Notes: generated by a model from the letters alone, not told the origin. Shown: positions 8,347 to 16,500, counted from the first letter of the stretch. The stretch: 64,000 nt of DNA from Elusimicrobiota bacterium (GCA_041660925.1 JBAZVI010000001.1:434001-498000), one strand, 5' to 3'. Made by a program: numbers and translations.

Positions 8347-8454
8347 GCACTCGTCGGTGGGGCCGCGCCGCGCGCGGACCTATCTCCGACGAGTGCGCGG
8401 GGGAGCGGTACGAACGCCTCCAGCGGACTCGGCGAGGACGGTATGAAAATTCTA
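8347..8454 (-). promoter_or_regulatory. Possible promoter and structured leader of the oxidoreductase operon
   Basis: A TAGAAT box (minus strand, 8449-8454) is a plausible -10. Between it and the ferredoxin start, 11-bp arms 8347-8357 and 8386-8396 can pair around a GC-rich 28-nt loop. This gives a leader of about 115 nt with a stem-loop next to the ribosome-binding site. No known riboswitch consensus was recognised. Confidence 0.4.
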
Positions 8455-8477
8455 CAACTTTAAGAAGGGAAGCAATC

Positions 8478-8501
8478 CCCGCGCCTGCGTTCGGGCGCGG
8501 G
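8478..8501 (-). terminator. Hairpin terminator after the 8510 gene
   Basis: Eight-bp arms 8478-8485 and 8494-8501 (CCCGCGCC/GGCGCGGG) lie just beyond the stop at 8510. On the minus strand they are followed by GATTGCTTCCCTTCTTAAAG, a pyrimidine/T-rich tail. Confidence 0.6.
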
Positions 8502-8509
8502 CCGAGGTC

Positions 8510-9157
8510 CTATCTGGGCGTCGGGCCCTTTCCGCTCGGTTTGGGCGGGACGGCGTCGGAGAGGCCGCGGGCCTCGCGCAGCGCACGGACCCGCTCATCG
8601 ATCTCCGCCGGGCTCGGCCGAGCCGGCGGCGGGGTCATCATCCAGCCGAAGAGGTCGCGAAGAAGAGTGGCCGCACAGCCCGAGCGCCGGACGGCGAGCC
8701 GCTCCACGACCGCGTCGGGATAGAGCGCGGGGTCGAGGACGCAGGTCGTCGCCTCGGAGCCCGAGCTTCCCGCGGTCCACTCGTCCGCCGACGCGCCCGC
8801 GCAGAGCAAGGAGGCCTGCAGGCCCAGCGTGCTCTCCGCCGGCCAGCCGGAGTAGCACGGCGCCCAGCCGCCCGTGCGCACGCGGATCTGCCGCTCCTTC
8901 TCAAGCTCCTCTTCCTGTCCCTGGTGGATCCGCTCCTCGCGTTCCTTCTGCGCGTCTTTGAGCCAGCGCTCGAGCTTCGCGCGCCGCTCGTCCTCGAGGC
9001 GGCGCCACTCCTTCGCCATGGACATGGAGTTGTCCGCGACCCGCAGCGCGCGGGCCTGCCCGACGAACACGAAGGCGCGCTCCTCCCGCGTCTGCGCGCG
9101 AGCCGGCGCACTTGAGAAGGATGCCAGCACGACGATAACGAAGAAAGCGTTCATCAT
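8510..9157 (-). CDS. Exported protein with coiled coil and Cys-containing C-terminal domain
   Basis: 215 residues, not recognised. Signal peptide (about 1-22), a charged helical segment (about 45-92, likely coiled coil), then a domain with cysteines in WAPCYSGW, LLCAG, TTCVLDP and SGCAATLL. The C-terminal domain is shared with the neighbouring 9179-11260 protein: both have a Cys-V/I-L-D-P-x-x-Y-x-D segment, then RxSGC/RESGC, R-D-L-(F/Y)-x-W-M and RVRxLRE. GGAG lies 8 nt before the ATG. The four shared cysteines could form disulfides in the periplasm. Confidence 0.7.
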   Translation of the reverse strand: MMNAFFVIVVLASFSSAPARAQTREERAFVFVGQARALRVADNSMSMAKEWRRLEDERRAKLERWLKDAQKEREERIHQGQEEELEKERQIRVRTGGWAPCYSGWPAESTLGLQASLLCAGASADEWTAGSSGSEATTCVLDPALYPDAVVERLAVRRSGCAATLLRDLFGWMMTPPPARPSPAEIDERVRALREARGLSDAVPPKPSGKGPTPR

Positions 9158-9178
9158 CTGATGACTCCAGGCATGGGT

Positions 9179-11260
9179 TCAGTGCAGCCGGATCGTCGGC
9201 CGGTTCCCGCCGCAGAAGCTCCCCGCGTCGCCGCAAGGCCCGAGGTCAGGCTTCCCGCCGCTCTCGATGGGGATGGAAGGAGCCTCGGGATTCTGCGAGG
9301 GGACGCCGGGCGCATTGGATTCGCGCAGCGAACGGACCCGTTCGCGAATGGACTCCGGGGTCGGCCGCTGCGAAGAAGGCATCCTCATCCACCGGTAAAG
9401 GTCCCGCATCAGGTCGGCAACACACCCCGATTCCCGCGCGACGGAACTCTCGATAACGGAGTCGGTGTATCGCCCGGGATCGAGGATGCACGACACAGCT
9501 CTGGAGCCTGAACTCCCCAACTGGCTTTCATCGATCACCGAGCCGTGACATAGCGCCTGCGCCAGCGCAGGCAGGGCCATGTCCGCAGCCCAACTGCGCG
9601 AACACTGGGAATCCCCTCCCGTTCTCACACTCGCCTGAAGTCTCTGCATCTGCTCACGGTAAAAACGTTCGTTTTCCAACTCCTTCTGCTTGGATTCTTC
9701 GAATTCGCGCTGCATCTCGGCCACCGCCGCCATCTGCTTCTCTTCCTGTTCCTTCGCAATCCTTCGCTCTTCCAAGAACTTTCGATCCTCCTCCGCGCGC
9801 TTCTCGGCCTCGCGTCGCTTGCGCGCTTCCTCGAGCTTCCGAGCGGCTAGCGCATCGGCCTTGCGCTGGATGTTCGCCAAAGCCTCCTGCTCCTGGGTTT
9901 GTCGAGCCAAGGCCGCGGCTTCCTCGTCCGCGCTGGCCTTCTCCTTGGCCTTCAAAGCGGCGTCCGCCTTCACTGGCCGGTCGGCCTCCTCTTTTAGACG
10001 CTGCCGCTCCGCCTTTTTGGCTTCCTTTTCGGCGAGCGCAGCGGCCTTTCTAATGCGGGCGTTCATCACGGCCTGCTTTGCACGCTGAATGCGTTGCTCG
10101 ATGTAATACTGCCGCTCTGTCTTCTTCGCGTCCGCGACGAGGACGCGCGCCTCGGCCAACGCCTCAGCGAGGAGCTTACCCTCTTCGCTCTTGATCAGTG
10201 CCATCCGAGGAGCATCCAGTTGCTCGATGGTCTTATTGAAAAGACCACGATTGAACAGGTGGATATAGCCAAGCATCCGGTCATGGTCTCGATGGAACTG
10301 ATTAATCAACAGCCCTGGGATATTTTCGCGACCGGGTGGGATGATATCGACATCATAATCGAATTTCTTTTCATCAAATGATGAGGGATCGGCACACCCG
10401 GTCCCGTTTCGCTCCTCACATCGCCTCGCCCACAAGGCATCCAATTTCTCGGGGTCGCGCGGCAAACCTCCATGAACCAGTCCCATGGTGCGATCGATGG
10501 AGTTGTTGGCCATGCGCACTTTATCTGATTGGAATCCGACAACATGGACCTCGATCCCTGTGTATTTCGCCAAGGCCCGCCATTTCGCCTTATTCTCTTC
10601 CGGGACATCCGTAATGAAAAGCTTCTGTGGGGGAGGGATATCTCCCGCGAGGATGCCGGCGTATATCGCTTCGCTCCCCCAGCTGTCAGCGAAAATCTCG
10701 TTGATTTTAGCGTCCTTCAACGGGGCGAGGATTCTTCTGCTCCGATCGGTGGGGGCCCCACGGGTACTGGAAATCGCACCTACAGAATCAAACAGAAAAT
10801 CTCGAGCAGGCTGAAGGACTTCCCTAGACAACCAACTTCGATCGGATGTTTTGGGATCATTGTAGTAGGACATCTTGATCTGCTTGTCGAACATCCCCGG
10901 TTGCTTCTCATCAGTATCGTCCGTCGACCCCCATCCCGTCACTTCAACGCGCTGGAATCCATAGGGCAACTTGTTGTTCATTTGCAGTTGCTCGCGCACT
11001 TTCTGACGAAGTTCCGTCCGGGAAGCGCCCTTCCCGCGCGCTTCGATCACTTTCCAACGCACAATCTCCGGGGTATCGGCACCCACCCCGACCTTTATAT
11101 CGATTTTTTTGTTGTTGACTGTAGACTCGACAGAAACAATCTGGCCCTCGTCCGCATACAGGTGGGGATAGCCGGAAAAGCCGATGAGGCAAGACGATGC
11201 AACTATAACCCGAAAGATCCGCGCGATGGAGGCGCGACTACTCATCATCCTCGGGGACAT
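9179..11260 (-). CDS. Large exported coiled-coil protein with hydrolase-like N-terminal part
   Basis: 693 residues. N-terminal signal sequence, then a domain of about 300 residues. Its IFADSWGSEAIYAGIL resembles an alpha/beta-hydrolase nucleophile elbow, but has D-S-W-G rather than a clean G-x-S-x-G. Next comes a long Glu/Lys/Arg/Ala coiled coil (about 360-550), then the same Cys-containing C-terminal domain as the 8510 gene. Start is uncertain: ATG 11260, or 11248/11245 next to GAGG; the upstream gene's stop is at 11238. Base composition is clearly less GC-rich than its neighbours, suggesting transfer or relaxed codon use. Function unknown. Confidence 0.65.
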   Translation of the reverse strand: MSPRMMSSRASIARIFRVIVASSCLIGFSGYPHLYADEGQIVSVESTVNNKKIDIKVGVGADTPEIVRWKVIEARGKGASRTELRQKVREQLQMNNKLPYGFQRVEVTGWGSTDDTDEKQPGMFDKQIKMSYYNDPKTSDRSWLSREVLQPARDFLFDSVGAISSTRGAPTDRSRRILAPLKDAKINEIFADSWGSEAIYAGILAGDIPPPQKLFITDVPEENKAKWRALAKYTGIEVHVVGFQSDKVRMANNSIDRTMGLVHGGLPRDPEKLDALWARRCEERNGTGCADPSSFDEKKFDYDVDIIPPGRENIPGLLINQFHRDHDRMLGYIHLFNRGLFNKTIEQLDAPRMALIKSEEGKLLAEALAEARVLVADAKKTERQYYIEQRIQRAKQAVMNARIRKAAALAEKEAKKAERQRLKEEADRPVKADAALKAKEKASADEEAAALARQTQEQEALANIQRKADALAARKLEEARKRREAEKRAEEDRKFLEERRIAKEQEEKQMAAVAEMQREFEESKQKELENERFYREQMQRLQASVRTGGDSQCSRSWAADMALPALAQALCHGSVIDESQLGSSGSRAVSCILDPGRYTDSVIESSVARESGCVADLMRDLYRWMRMPSSQRPTPESIRERVRSLRESNAPGVPSQNPEAPSIPIESGGKPDLGPCGDAGSFCGGNRPTIRLH

Positions 11261-12389
11261 GCGCCAAGCCCAGGATCAAGCCGCAGAGTCCGCCCAAAAT
11301 TGCCTGAAGCAGCATTGCAAAAGCGAAATTCGTGCTCCCAATCAGAAGTAGTCTGCCATCGAGGTAGTCGGGGATCGCCGCCCACGAAAATAGCCCCGTC
11401 AACACACAGAGTCCTGCAACCCACGAGAAGACCCGCCAGGGACGGCGTCCGCCAAGATGGAGCGAGATGCCACGGCTGACCCAGGGCATGACGAGCGAGG
11501 TGAACATCAACGCGGTCCCGTCGTTAGCCCAGCGATCCAGACGGTAACGCCAACCGATCAGGATGAACAACCACCCAATGAATGCAAGTGTGTTCACAAA
11601 GATGAGTGAGGACTTGCCGACGAGACTCAGCCGCCTCAACCAACGTCGGCGGGGCGGCATCAATGCGAATGCGCCTGCGAGAGCACAGACCAAGAGCCAT
11701 ATGTAGAGAATCACGGGATTCTCATACACGAGGGCATCGTCCATCAGTTTTCGTTGGAATTGCTCAAGATAGGTCGATAAGCTTCCGGAAATTCGTTCAG
11801 CTGGATTCGTGAGAAGAGGATCTTCCTTATTCTCCCCGACAGTAAGGATGAAGATATGTTCGTCACTCTGTGTATACCGCTCGAAGAGTCGGTAGGGAGT
11901 GGAAATAGAGACCCAAAAGGTCCCCTTCGGCCAAGGATAATCGACCCTCATTATCTTGTAGCCGAGTCCAGCCGCGGCGAGTTCGTGTTCTCTGGTCTCC
12001 TTCAGCTTGCTCAATGGCCTGAGTCCGCCCAAAGCGCTCTTTGGGATGACCTTGAGCTGCATCAGCCGCAGTCGTGTAAAGTTCTCAGGGATGTATTCCC
12101 CGGGTGTGGGGTTGAAAGGAGGAGAATAATAGTCCTCTAAATCAACTTTCTTTTGATGAAAGCGGACGATTTCGACAGGGCCGCGCAACTCTGCCTCTGC
12201 TGTCCAGTCCGTGTAAAGGCGCAGGGTCTCCCCGTAATGCCCAACGAAGATGTTCTCCCATTCCGTCTTATCGAGCGTGACGCTGAATTTCGCCGTTTCG
12301 GCGAAGACGCAGCGGGACGCGCTGAACAGAAGGAGAAGCGGGAGGATGAGAAGCCCAATCAGCAGCTGCTTTGCACTCTTCGTCGGCAT
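11238..12389 (-). CDS. Membrane protein with periplasmic N-terminal domain
   Basis: 383 residues, not recognised. A signal/anchor segment (about 8-30) is followed by a beta-rich extracytoplasmic domain (about 31-225) and then four to five transmembrane helices (about 226-375), ending in an acidic PEDDE. GAGGGACATTC precedes the ATG at 12389, and a TAGAAT box at 12420-12425 (minus) may be its -10. The stop overlaps the start region of the 9179 gene by about 20 nt, so the two and the 8510 gene probably form one operon. Composition is AT-richer than the window average, like the 9179 gene. Confidence 0.7.
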   Translation of the reverse strand: MPTKSAKQLLIGLLILPLLLLFSASRCVFAETAKFSVTLDKTEWENIFVGHYGETLRLYTDWTAEAELRGPVEIVRFHQKKVDLEDYYSPPFNPTPGEYIPENFTRLRLMQLKVIPKSALGGLRPLSKLKETREHELAAAGLGYKIMRVDYPWPKGTFWVSISTPYRLFERYTQSDEHIFILTVGENKEDPLLTNPAERISGSLSTYLEQFQRKLMDDALVYENPVILYIWLLVCALAGAFALMPPRRRWLRRLSLVGKSSLIFVNTLAFIGWLFILIGWRYRLDRWANDGTALMFTSLVMPWVSRGISLHLGGRRPWRVFSWVAGLCVLTGLFSWAAIPDYLDGRLLLIGSTNFAFAMLLQAILGGLCGLILGLAHVPEDDE

Positions 12390-12437
12390 GAATGTCCCTC
12401 GGGGACCGGAATGGCCCCGATTCTAGCGGTTTAGCTC

Positions 12438-13115
12438 CTACCAGCGCGCGCCGCGGAAGAGGGCGCCGCCGCTGTCGTCGGGACCGTCGCCGGAGCCGCG
12501 GCTCGGGAACTCGTCGGGGACGTTGTCGGGACCGCTGGGGGTGCGGTCGGGGTACTCGGCGGGGACTTCGTCGGGGTTCGTCGAATCCTGGGACTTCGAC
12601 CCGCTCTTCGCCTTCGCCGCGAGCTGGGCGTAGGAACGGGTGTCGCGGATGAAGGTGCGGAAGAGCACGCCGCCGCCGTCGTCGGGACCGTCGCCGGAGC
12701 CGGAGCGCTCCGGGAACTCGGAGGGGACCCAGTCCGGGCCGCTCGGCGTGCGCTCGGGGTACTCGGCGGGGACTTCGTCGGGGGAGGTCTTGTCCTGGTC
12801 GTTCGACTTCACGCCGTTCCCTTTATAGACGATGGGGACGATGACGCTGCGCGCGGGCAGGACGGCGTTCTTGACGACCGCCGAGACCTTCACGGGCGCG
12901 ATGCCCGGAAGCAGGATGCTCGCCAGAGGGGTCGAGAACGCGTCGCGCAGCATGGTGAGGCCGCTGACGATCGGGCTCATGCGCACGGTCGCGGAGTAGC
13001 CGGCGGCGGCGGTCGCGGCGGCGGGGACCGCGGCGACGGAACCGGCATAGGTCTGGGAGAACGCCGGCGTGCCCGGGAGGGCGGCCAGCGCGACGGAAAG
13101 GACCAGGGTCTTCAT
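12438..13115 (-). CDS. Secreted protein with two tandem acidic Pro/Gly repeats
   Basis: 225 residues from the ATG at 13115, chosen because MKTLVLSVAL begins a clear signal peptide and AGAGGAA precedes it. An Ala/Val-rich middle is followed by two copies of an about 42-residue unit (about residues 112-153 and 181-221): P-D-E-V-P-A-E-Y-P, then R-T-P-S-G-P-D, then G-S-G-D-G-P-D-D ending in L-F-R. No enzymatic motif. The acidic repeats could bind cations or be a surface linker; no function is known to me. Confidence 0.65.
   Translation of the reverse strand: MKTLVLSVALAALPGTPAFSQTYAGSVAAVPAAATAAAGYSATVRMSPIVSGLTMLRDAFSTPLASILLPGIAPVKVSAVVKNAVLPARSVIVPIVYKGNGVKSNDQDKTSPDEVPAEYPERTPSGPDWVPSEFPERSGSGDGPDDGGGVLFRTFIRDTRSYAQLAAKAKSGSKSQDSTNPDEVPAEYPDRTPSGPDNVPDEFPSRGSGDGPDDSGGALFRGARW
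12453..12575 (-). repeat. Coding tandem repeat, copy 2
   Basis: DNA encoding the C-terminal copy of the PDEVPAEYP...GDGPDD repeat in the 12438 gene. It is nearly identical in protein sequence to 12657-12782, with substitutions mostly at D/E and S/G positions. Confidence 0.8.
12657..12782 (-). repeat. Coding tandem repeat, copy 1
   Basis: N-terminal copy of the PDEVPAEYP...GDGPDD repeat. It is separated from copy 2 by about 27 residues of Lys/Ser-rich spacer, so the duplication unit was probably the whole repeat plus spacer. Confidence 0.8.
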
Positions 13116-13290
13116 GCTCTCGTTCCTCTGAAGGGGGCGCACGCTCGGCCGCCGACCCTCCGAGGATAGACTACCCGCCGGAGACCTCGTGGAAATGAGC
13201 CCTGCGGGAAGCCCGCGCCGGCTTTTAGGTCTATTCCGCCAGGTTACGCAGCAGAGCCAGGAAGAACGCTGGAAGTTTCCAAGTCCGACT

Positions 13291-13950
13291 CTACGGGAGT
13301 CCGAGCTCCCGCCGGAACTCGGAGAGGTAGGCGCGCATGGTCTCGGCCCGGCGGCGGCCCTCGGCGCGGCCCGCCTCCGTCGTGAGTCGCTCCGCGGTTT
13401 TGAAGAGCTTCACGTAGAAGTGGTCGAGGGAGTAGGCGCCGTCGTCGAGAGGACGGCTCTCCGCGAAGGGCTCCCCCTCCGCGTAGAGCGGGCGGCCCAT
13501 CGCCGCGCCGACGCCGAAGCAGCGCGCGATCCCGATCGCGCCGAGGCCGTCGAGGCGGTCGGCGTCCTGCACGACCCGGGCCTCCGGGGTGCGGGCCTCG
13601 ATGCCCGCGCTGAAGCTGTGCGCCTCGACCGCGTGCCGGATGTCCTCGAGGAGCTCCTGGGGATACCCCGCATCCGCCAGGAAGCGGACGGCGGCCTCCC
13701 CTGAAAGACGCGAGGCCTGCGCGCGGCCAGGGTCCCCCTTGGGGACGACGACGAGGTCGTGGAGCCAGGCGGCGGGGAGCACGACCTCGAGCCGCGCGCC
13801 CTCCGCCTCGGCGAGCGCGAGCGCCGTCGCGACGACGCGGCGCACGTGCAGGAGGTCGTGGCCGCCGTCCTGCGGCTGGGCGGCGTACGCCGCGCGCAGA
13901 TGCGCCTCGATGCGCGGCTCCCATTCCTCAATCGCCAGAGGCATTGTCAT
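13291..13950 (-). CDS. HD-domain phosphohydrolase
   Basis: 219 residues, HD superfamily (YedJ-like metal-dependent phosphohydrolase). Metal-ligand motifs in order: HDLLHVRRV (about 31-39), the HD pair in AAWLHDLV (about 61-68), EAHSF (about 108), and QDADRLDGLGAIG (about 127). Substrate unknown; related proteins hydrolyse nucleotides or phosphate esters. AGGACCC precedes the ATG at 13950, and an alternative in-frame ATG is two codons later. It stands alone, next to a palindromic element at 13970-14102. Confidence 0.88.
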   Translation of the reverse strand: MTMPLAIEEWEPRIEAHLRAAYAAQPQDGGHDLLHVRRVVATALALAEAEGARLEVVLPAAWLHDLVVVPKGDPGRAQASRLSGEAAVRFLADAGYPQELLEDIRHAVEAHSFSAGIEARTPEARVVQDADRLDGLGAIGIARCFGVGAAMGRPLYAEGEPFAESRPLDDGAYSLDHFYVKLFKTAERLTTEAGRAEGRRRAETMRAYLSEFRRELGLP

Positions 13951-13969
13951 TTTGGGTCCTGTGGATAAC

Positions 13970-14102
13970 GGCGTCAGACGTGAACTTTCGCAACTTATCG
14001 GTGCCAGAGGCGGAGCGAATAAATCAGCTATATCGCTCCACCTACGGAAAGAAACGATATATCTGATTTAAATAAGTTGCGAAAGTTACGGTGCCTGACG
14101 CC
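13970..14102. mobile_element. MITE-like long palindrome
   Basis: 133-bp element with nested inverted repeats. Outer arms are GGCGTCAG/CTGACGCC (13970-13977 and 14095-14102). A perfect 16-bp pair follows at 13983-13998 and 14072-14087, then a 15-bp pair with one mismatch at 14021-14035 and 14055-14069. The left side carries an unpaired 22-nt bulge (13999-14020). The inner part is much more AT-rich than the surroundings. No reading frame of note. The terminal GTGCCTGACGCC-like ends resemble those of small non-autonomous elements mobilised in trans, but the transposase family cannot be named from this window. Confidence 0.7.
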
Positions 14103-14139
14103 GTCAGGATGCGAGTATAGCGCCTTGCCGGGCCCGGCT

Positions 14140-15312
14140 TCAATTCCCCTGCGGGCCCCGGCGGACGTCCTCGTAGGCCTTGCGGAGGTTCGCCAGGCCC
14201 TGGCGGTAGCCCTCCGCGTCCCCGTACTCGAAGAAGTGCGCGTACCGGCTGTGGACCGCCGCCAGCTTGCGCGCGTGCTTGATGGGGCACCAGAACTGCT
14301 CCGTGCGCCCCGCGATCTCGGAAGCGTACGCCATGAGACCGTTGAAGTAGCTGCAGTACATGCAGTTGAACCGCTCGAAGAGCCGCAGATAGGCGAGGAA
14401 GCCCCGGTCGAAGGCGATGTAGTCCTCGCGCCGGACCTGGGGGATGCCGTAGACCGGGAAGCACACGGCCTGATAGACCGACACGACCGCGTCGAGGAGC
14501 ACGGCCGGGAAGAAGCAGGCGTAGATGAAAGGCGCCACGGCGAGATGGTCCCAATGGACCCGGCGCAGGCGGGCGAGGACGCCCGGCAGGCCCTTGGGCG
14601 CGTCGACCGCCGCCTTCGGCGCATTCTGCTGCATCAGCTCGATGAGGAAAGAGTGCTCCCTCTTCACGATCTCGCCCGAGAGCTCCCGCTCGAGGAGCTT
14701 GAGCTCCACCAGCAGGTCCTGCAGGGACGCGGGGCCCCCGGACTCCGTCCCCGCGGGAACGGGCTGGACCTGCTCCGGGGAGGCCTTGGAGTTCTCGAAG
14801 AAGCAGCGGAGGTCGTCCTCCGCGCCCAGTCGGACGGCGGCGAGCCGCCGCAGGAGGCCCTTCCCCTTCGAGGGAACGACGGCCGCTCGCTGCGAGTCGA
14901 CGAGCTCCGCCTCGCTCTTCGACGCCTGCGCCCCCGAGGCCGTGATGCGGCCGGACGCAGCGGCCGGAGCCGCCGCGGGGACGAAGGCCTTCGCCGCCGC
15001 GAGGGGAGCCTCGGGAGCCGAGAAGGAGACCGCGCGCTCGAGAGCGGCCGCGGCGGCCGCGACCTCGACGACCGGGCTCTTCGGCAGGACCAGGGAGCCG
15101 CTCGCCGTGATGCGGGACGCCGGCGCCAGGAACGGGGCGCCGCCGAGGTTCGCGGCGGCGTTGACGACCGGAAGGCCCGCGACGCCTCCCGGCACGGCGG
15201 TCGCGACGGCCTGCGTCGCGACCACGGCGGCCGAGAAGGCCGGCAGGGGGACGGAGGCCAGGGAAAGGGACAGCGCGACGGCAACGACGGAGAATCGGGA
15301 GAGGTTCTTCAT
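14140..15312 (-). CDS. Exported protein with C-terminal Cys-containing membrane-proximal domain
   Basis: 390 residues. Signal peptide (1-28), Ala/Val-rich linker to about 160, a helical region, then a distinctive domain of about 140 residues containing hydrophobic stretches (VAPFIYACFFPAVLLDAVV) and the motif FNCMYCSYFNGLMAYASE followed by RTEQFWCPIKHA. The C-x-x-C and downstream W-C-P-I-K-H-A look like a conserved metal- or disulfide-forming site of a family I recognise by pattern but cannot name. A TAGAAT box at 15322-15327 (minus) lies 9 nt upstream of the ATG, with TCGACG as a possible -35. No obvious ribosome-binding site. Confidence 0.7.
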   Translation of the reverse strand: MKNLSRFSVVAVALSLSLASVPLPAFSAAVVATQAVATAVPGGVAGLPVVNAAANLGGAPFLAPASRITASGSLVLPKSPVVEVAAAAAALERAVSFSAPEAPLAAAKAFVPAAAPAAASGRITASGAQASKSEAELVDSQRAAVVPSKGKGLLRRLAAVRLGAEDDLRCFFENSKASPEQVQPVPAGTESGGPASLQDLLVELKLLERELSGEIVKREHSFLIELMQQNAPKAAVDAPKGLPGVLARLRRVHWDHLAVAPFIYACFFPAVLLDAVVSVYQAVCFPVYGIPQVRREDYIAFDRGFLAYLRLFERFNCMYCSYFNGLMAYASEIAGRTEQFWCPIKHARKLAAVHSRYAHFFEYGDAEGYRQGLANLRKAYEDVRRGPQGN

Positions 15313-15418
15313 GACGGGCGGATTCTAACGAAACGACGGGGCCGTCGAGGTGGAACTTTCGGGAGAAGCGTCCGGCGCCATCCGGCCTATGGATTTCTAG
15401 GCCCGCGGGCCGCCGGCG

Positions 15419-16399
15419 TCAGGCCTCGGGCGCTTCCCACTCCTCGGGCTCCCACGTCTCGTTGGCGTGCTGCAGCAGCTTCGGCTCGCGGGGGATGCGG
15501 CGGACGAAGGCGGCGACGGAGGGGTCCTTCCAGGCGGACTTGTAGAGCTCCCAGGCCTGCGGGAGCGTGTGCTTCCGGAGGTCCGCGCAGGCGAAAGGGA
15601 GGGCGTTGAGCAGCTTCACCTTTCCGTCGGGGACGACGAGCATCATCGCCTGCGGGCTCTCGAGGCGCACGCGGCACTCCTCGGAGATGTCCCACGGGTA
15701 GATCGAGAGCGCGAGCGGCTCCCCCTTGGAGCGGTGAAGCTCCTGGAGCGCATGCACGGCGCGGAACCAGTCGTCGGGCGTCGGCGCGAGCCGGTCGTAG
15801 GCCGCGCCGCCGCGGCCCAGGCGCATCATCGGCCCGGTGACGAAGGCGCGCGCGCCGAGGCGGACCGCCTCCTCGTAGACCGCCGGAGCGTCGGCGAGGT
15901 TGAGCCGCGTGGGGACGAAGACGATCTCGGGGCGCACGCCGCGCCGCGCGAGGCGCCGGGCGGCCGCGCGCACGCCTTCGAAGTCGCCGCCCGGCCGCAC
16001 GGTCTCGTGGACGGCGGCCGTGGCGCCGTCGAGGGAGAGCTGGACGCAGGGCTCCCCATAGCTCTTGAGCCGGTCGGCGGCCGCGTCGTCGATGGGCAGT
16101 CCGTTGGTCTCGAGCTTGAGCCGCGTGCCCCCGGCATGCAGGATGTCGAAGATCTCCCAGCAGTGCGGCACGCCCAGGGGTTCGCCGCCGCCGAAGGCCG
16201 CGTAAGGGATGGATAGCGCCGCGGCCTCGCGCGCGACGCGCAGGGCTTCCTCGCGGGTCAGCTCGGAGGGCCAGCCCTTCTCCGGACCGGACTCCTCGCA
16301 GCAATGGAGACAGCGCGCTCCGCAGCGGTTGGTCAGCTGCCAGGCGAGGAAGAGGGGGGCCCCGTACTGATCGACCGAGGCCCCCCTCCGGTGCGTCAC
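15419..16399 (-). CDS. Radical SAM protein 1 (PqqE-like), last gene of RiPP-like operon
   Basis: 326 residues from a GTG at 16399, which overlaps the precursor-peptide stop (GTGA). The [4Fe-4S]/SAM motif is CGARCLHC (about residue 25), followed by FGGGEPLGVP (GGE motif) and LETNG. The C-terminus has VVPDGKVKLLN and FACADLRKHTLPQAW, the layout of a SPASM/twitch tail but with only one cysteine, so a full auxiliary cluster is unlikely. It is closely related to the radical SAM genes at 16510 and 18597. Likely role: modification of the peptide encoded immediately upstream. The longer open frame upstream is spurious. Confidence 0.9.
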   Translation of the reverse strand: MTHRRGASVDQYGAPLFLAWQLTNRCGARCLHCCEESGPEKGWPSELTREEALRVAREAAALSIPYAAFGGGEPLGVPHCWEIFDILHAGGTRLKLETNGLPIDDAAADRLKSYGEPCVQLSLDGATAAVHETVRPGGDFEGVRAAARRLARRGVRPEIVFVPTRLNLADAPAVYEEAVRLGARAFVTGPMMRLGRGGAAYDRLAPTPDDWFRAVHALQELHRSKGEPLALSIYPWDISEECRVRLESPQAMMLVVPDGKVKLLNALPFACADLRKHTLPQAWELYKSAWKDPSVAAFVRRIPREPKLLQHANETWEPEEWEAPEA

Positions 16400-16500
16400 G
16401 TGAAGCGGATGTACGGCTGGGCCATGACCTGCTGGGACACTTCTTCCAGGCAGGGCTTCTCCCAGACGGGCTTCTCGTTCACGTTCGTTTGCTCGTTCAT
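16396..16500 (-). CDS. Candidate RiPP precursor peptide, PqqA-like
   Basis: 34-residue ORF. ATG at 16500 has TAAGGAGATGTG directly upstream, a near-perfect ribosome-binding site overlapping the stop of the preceding radical SAM gene. Its own TGA overlaps the GTG start of the next radical SAM gene. The peptide has an acidic, Asn/Gln-rich N-terminus, a W-E-K-P-C-L-E-E core (residues 13-20) resembling the leader motif of PqqA-type precursors bound by PqqD, and a C-terminal AQPYIRFT with one Tyr, one Arg and one Phe. C17 is the only cysteine. Position, signals and motif together make it a real gene; the modified residue is unknown. Confidence 0.85.
   Translation of the reverse strand: MNEQTNVNEKPVWEKPCLEEVSQQVMAQPYIRFT

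Noticed and set aside
9179..12389. Prophage or integrative element in the lower-GC stretch
   Set aside because: No integrase, phage structural gene, attachment repeat or tRNA boundary was found; lower GC alone is not enough.
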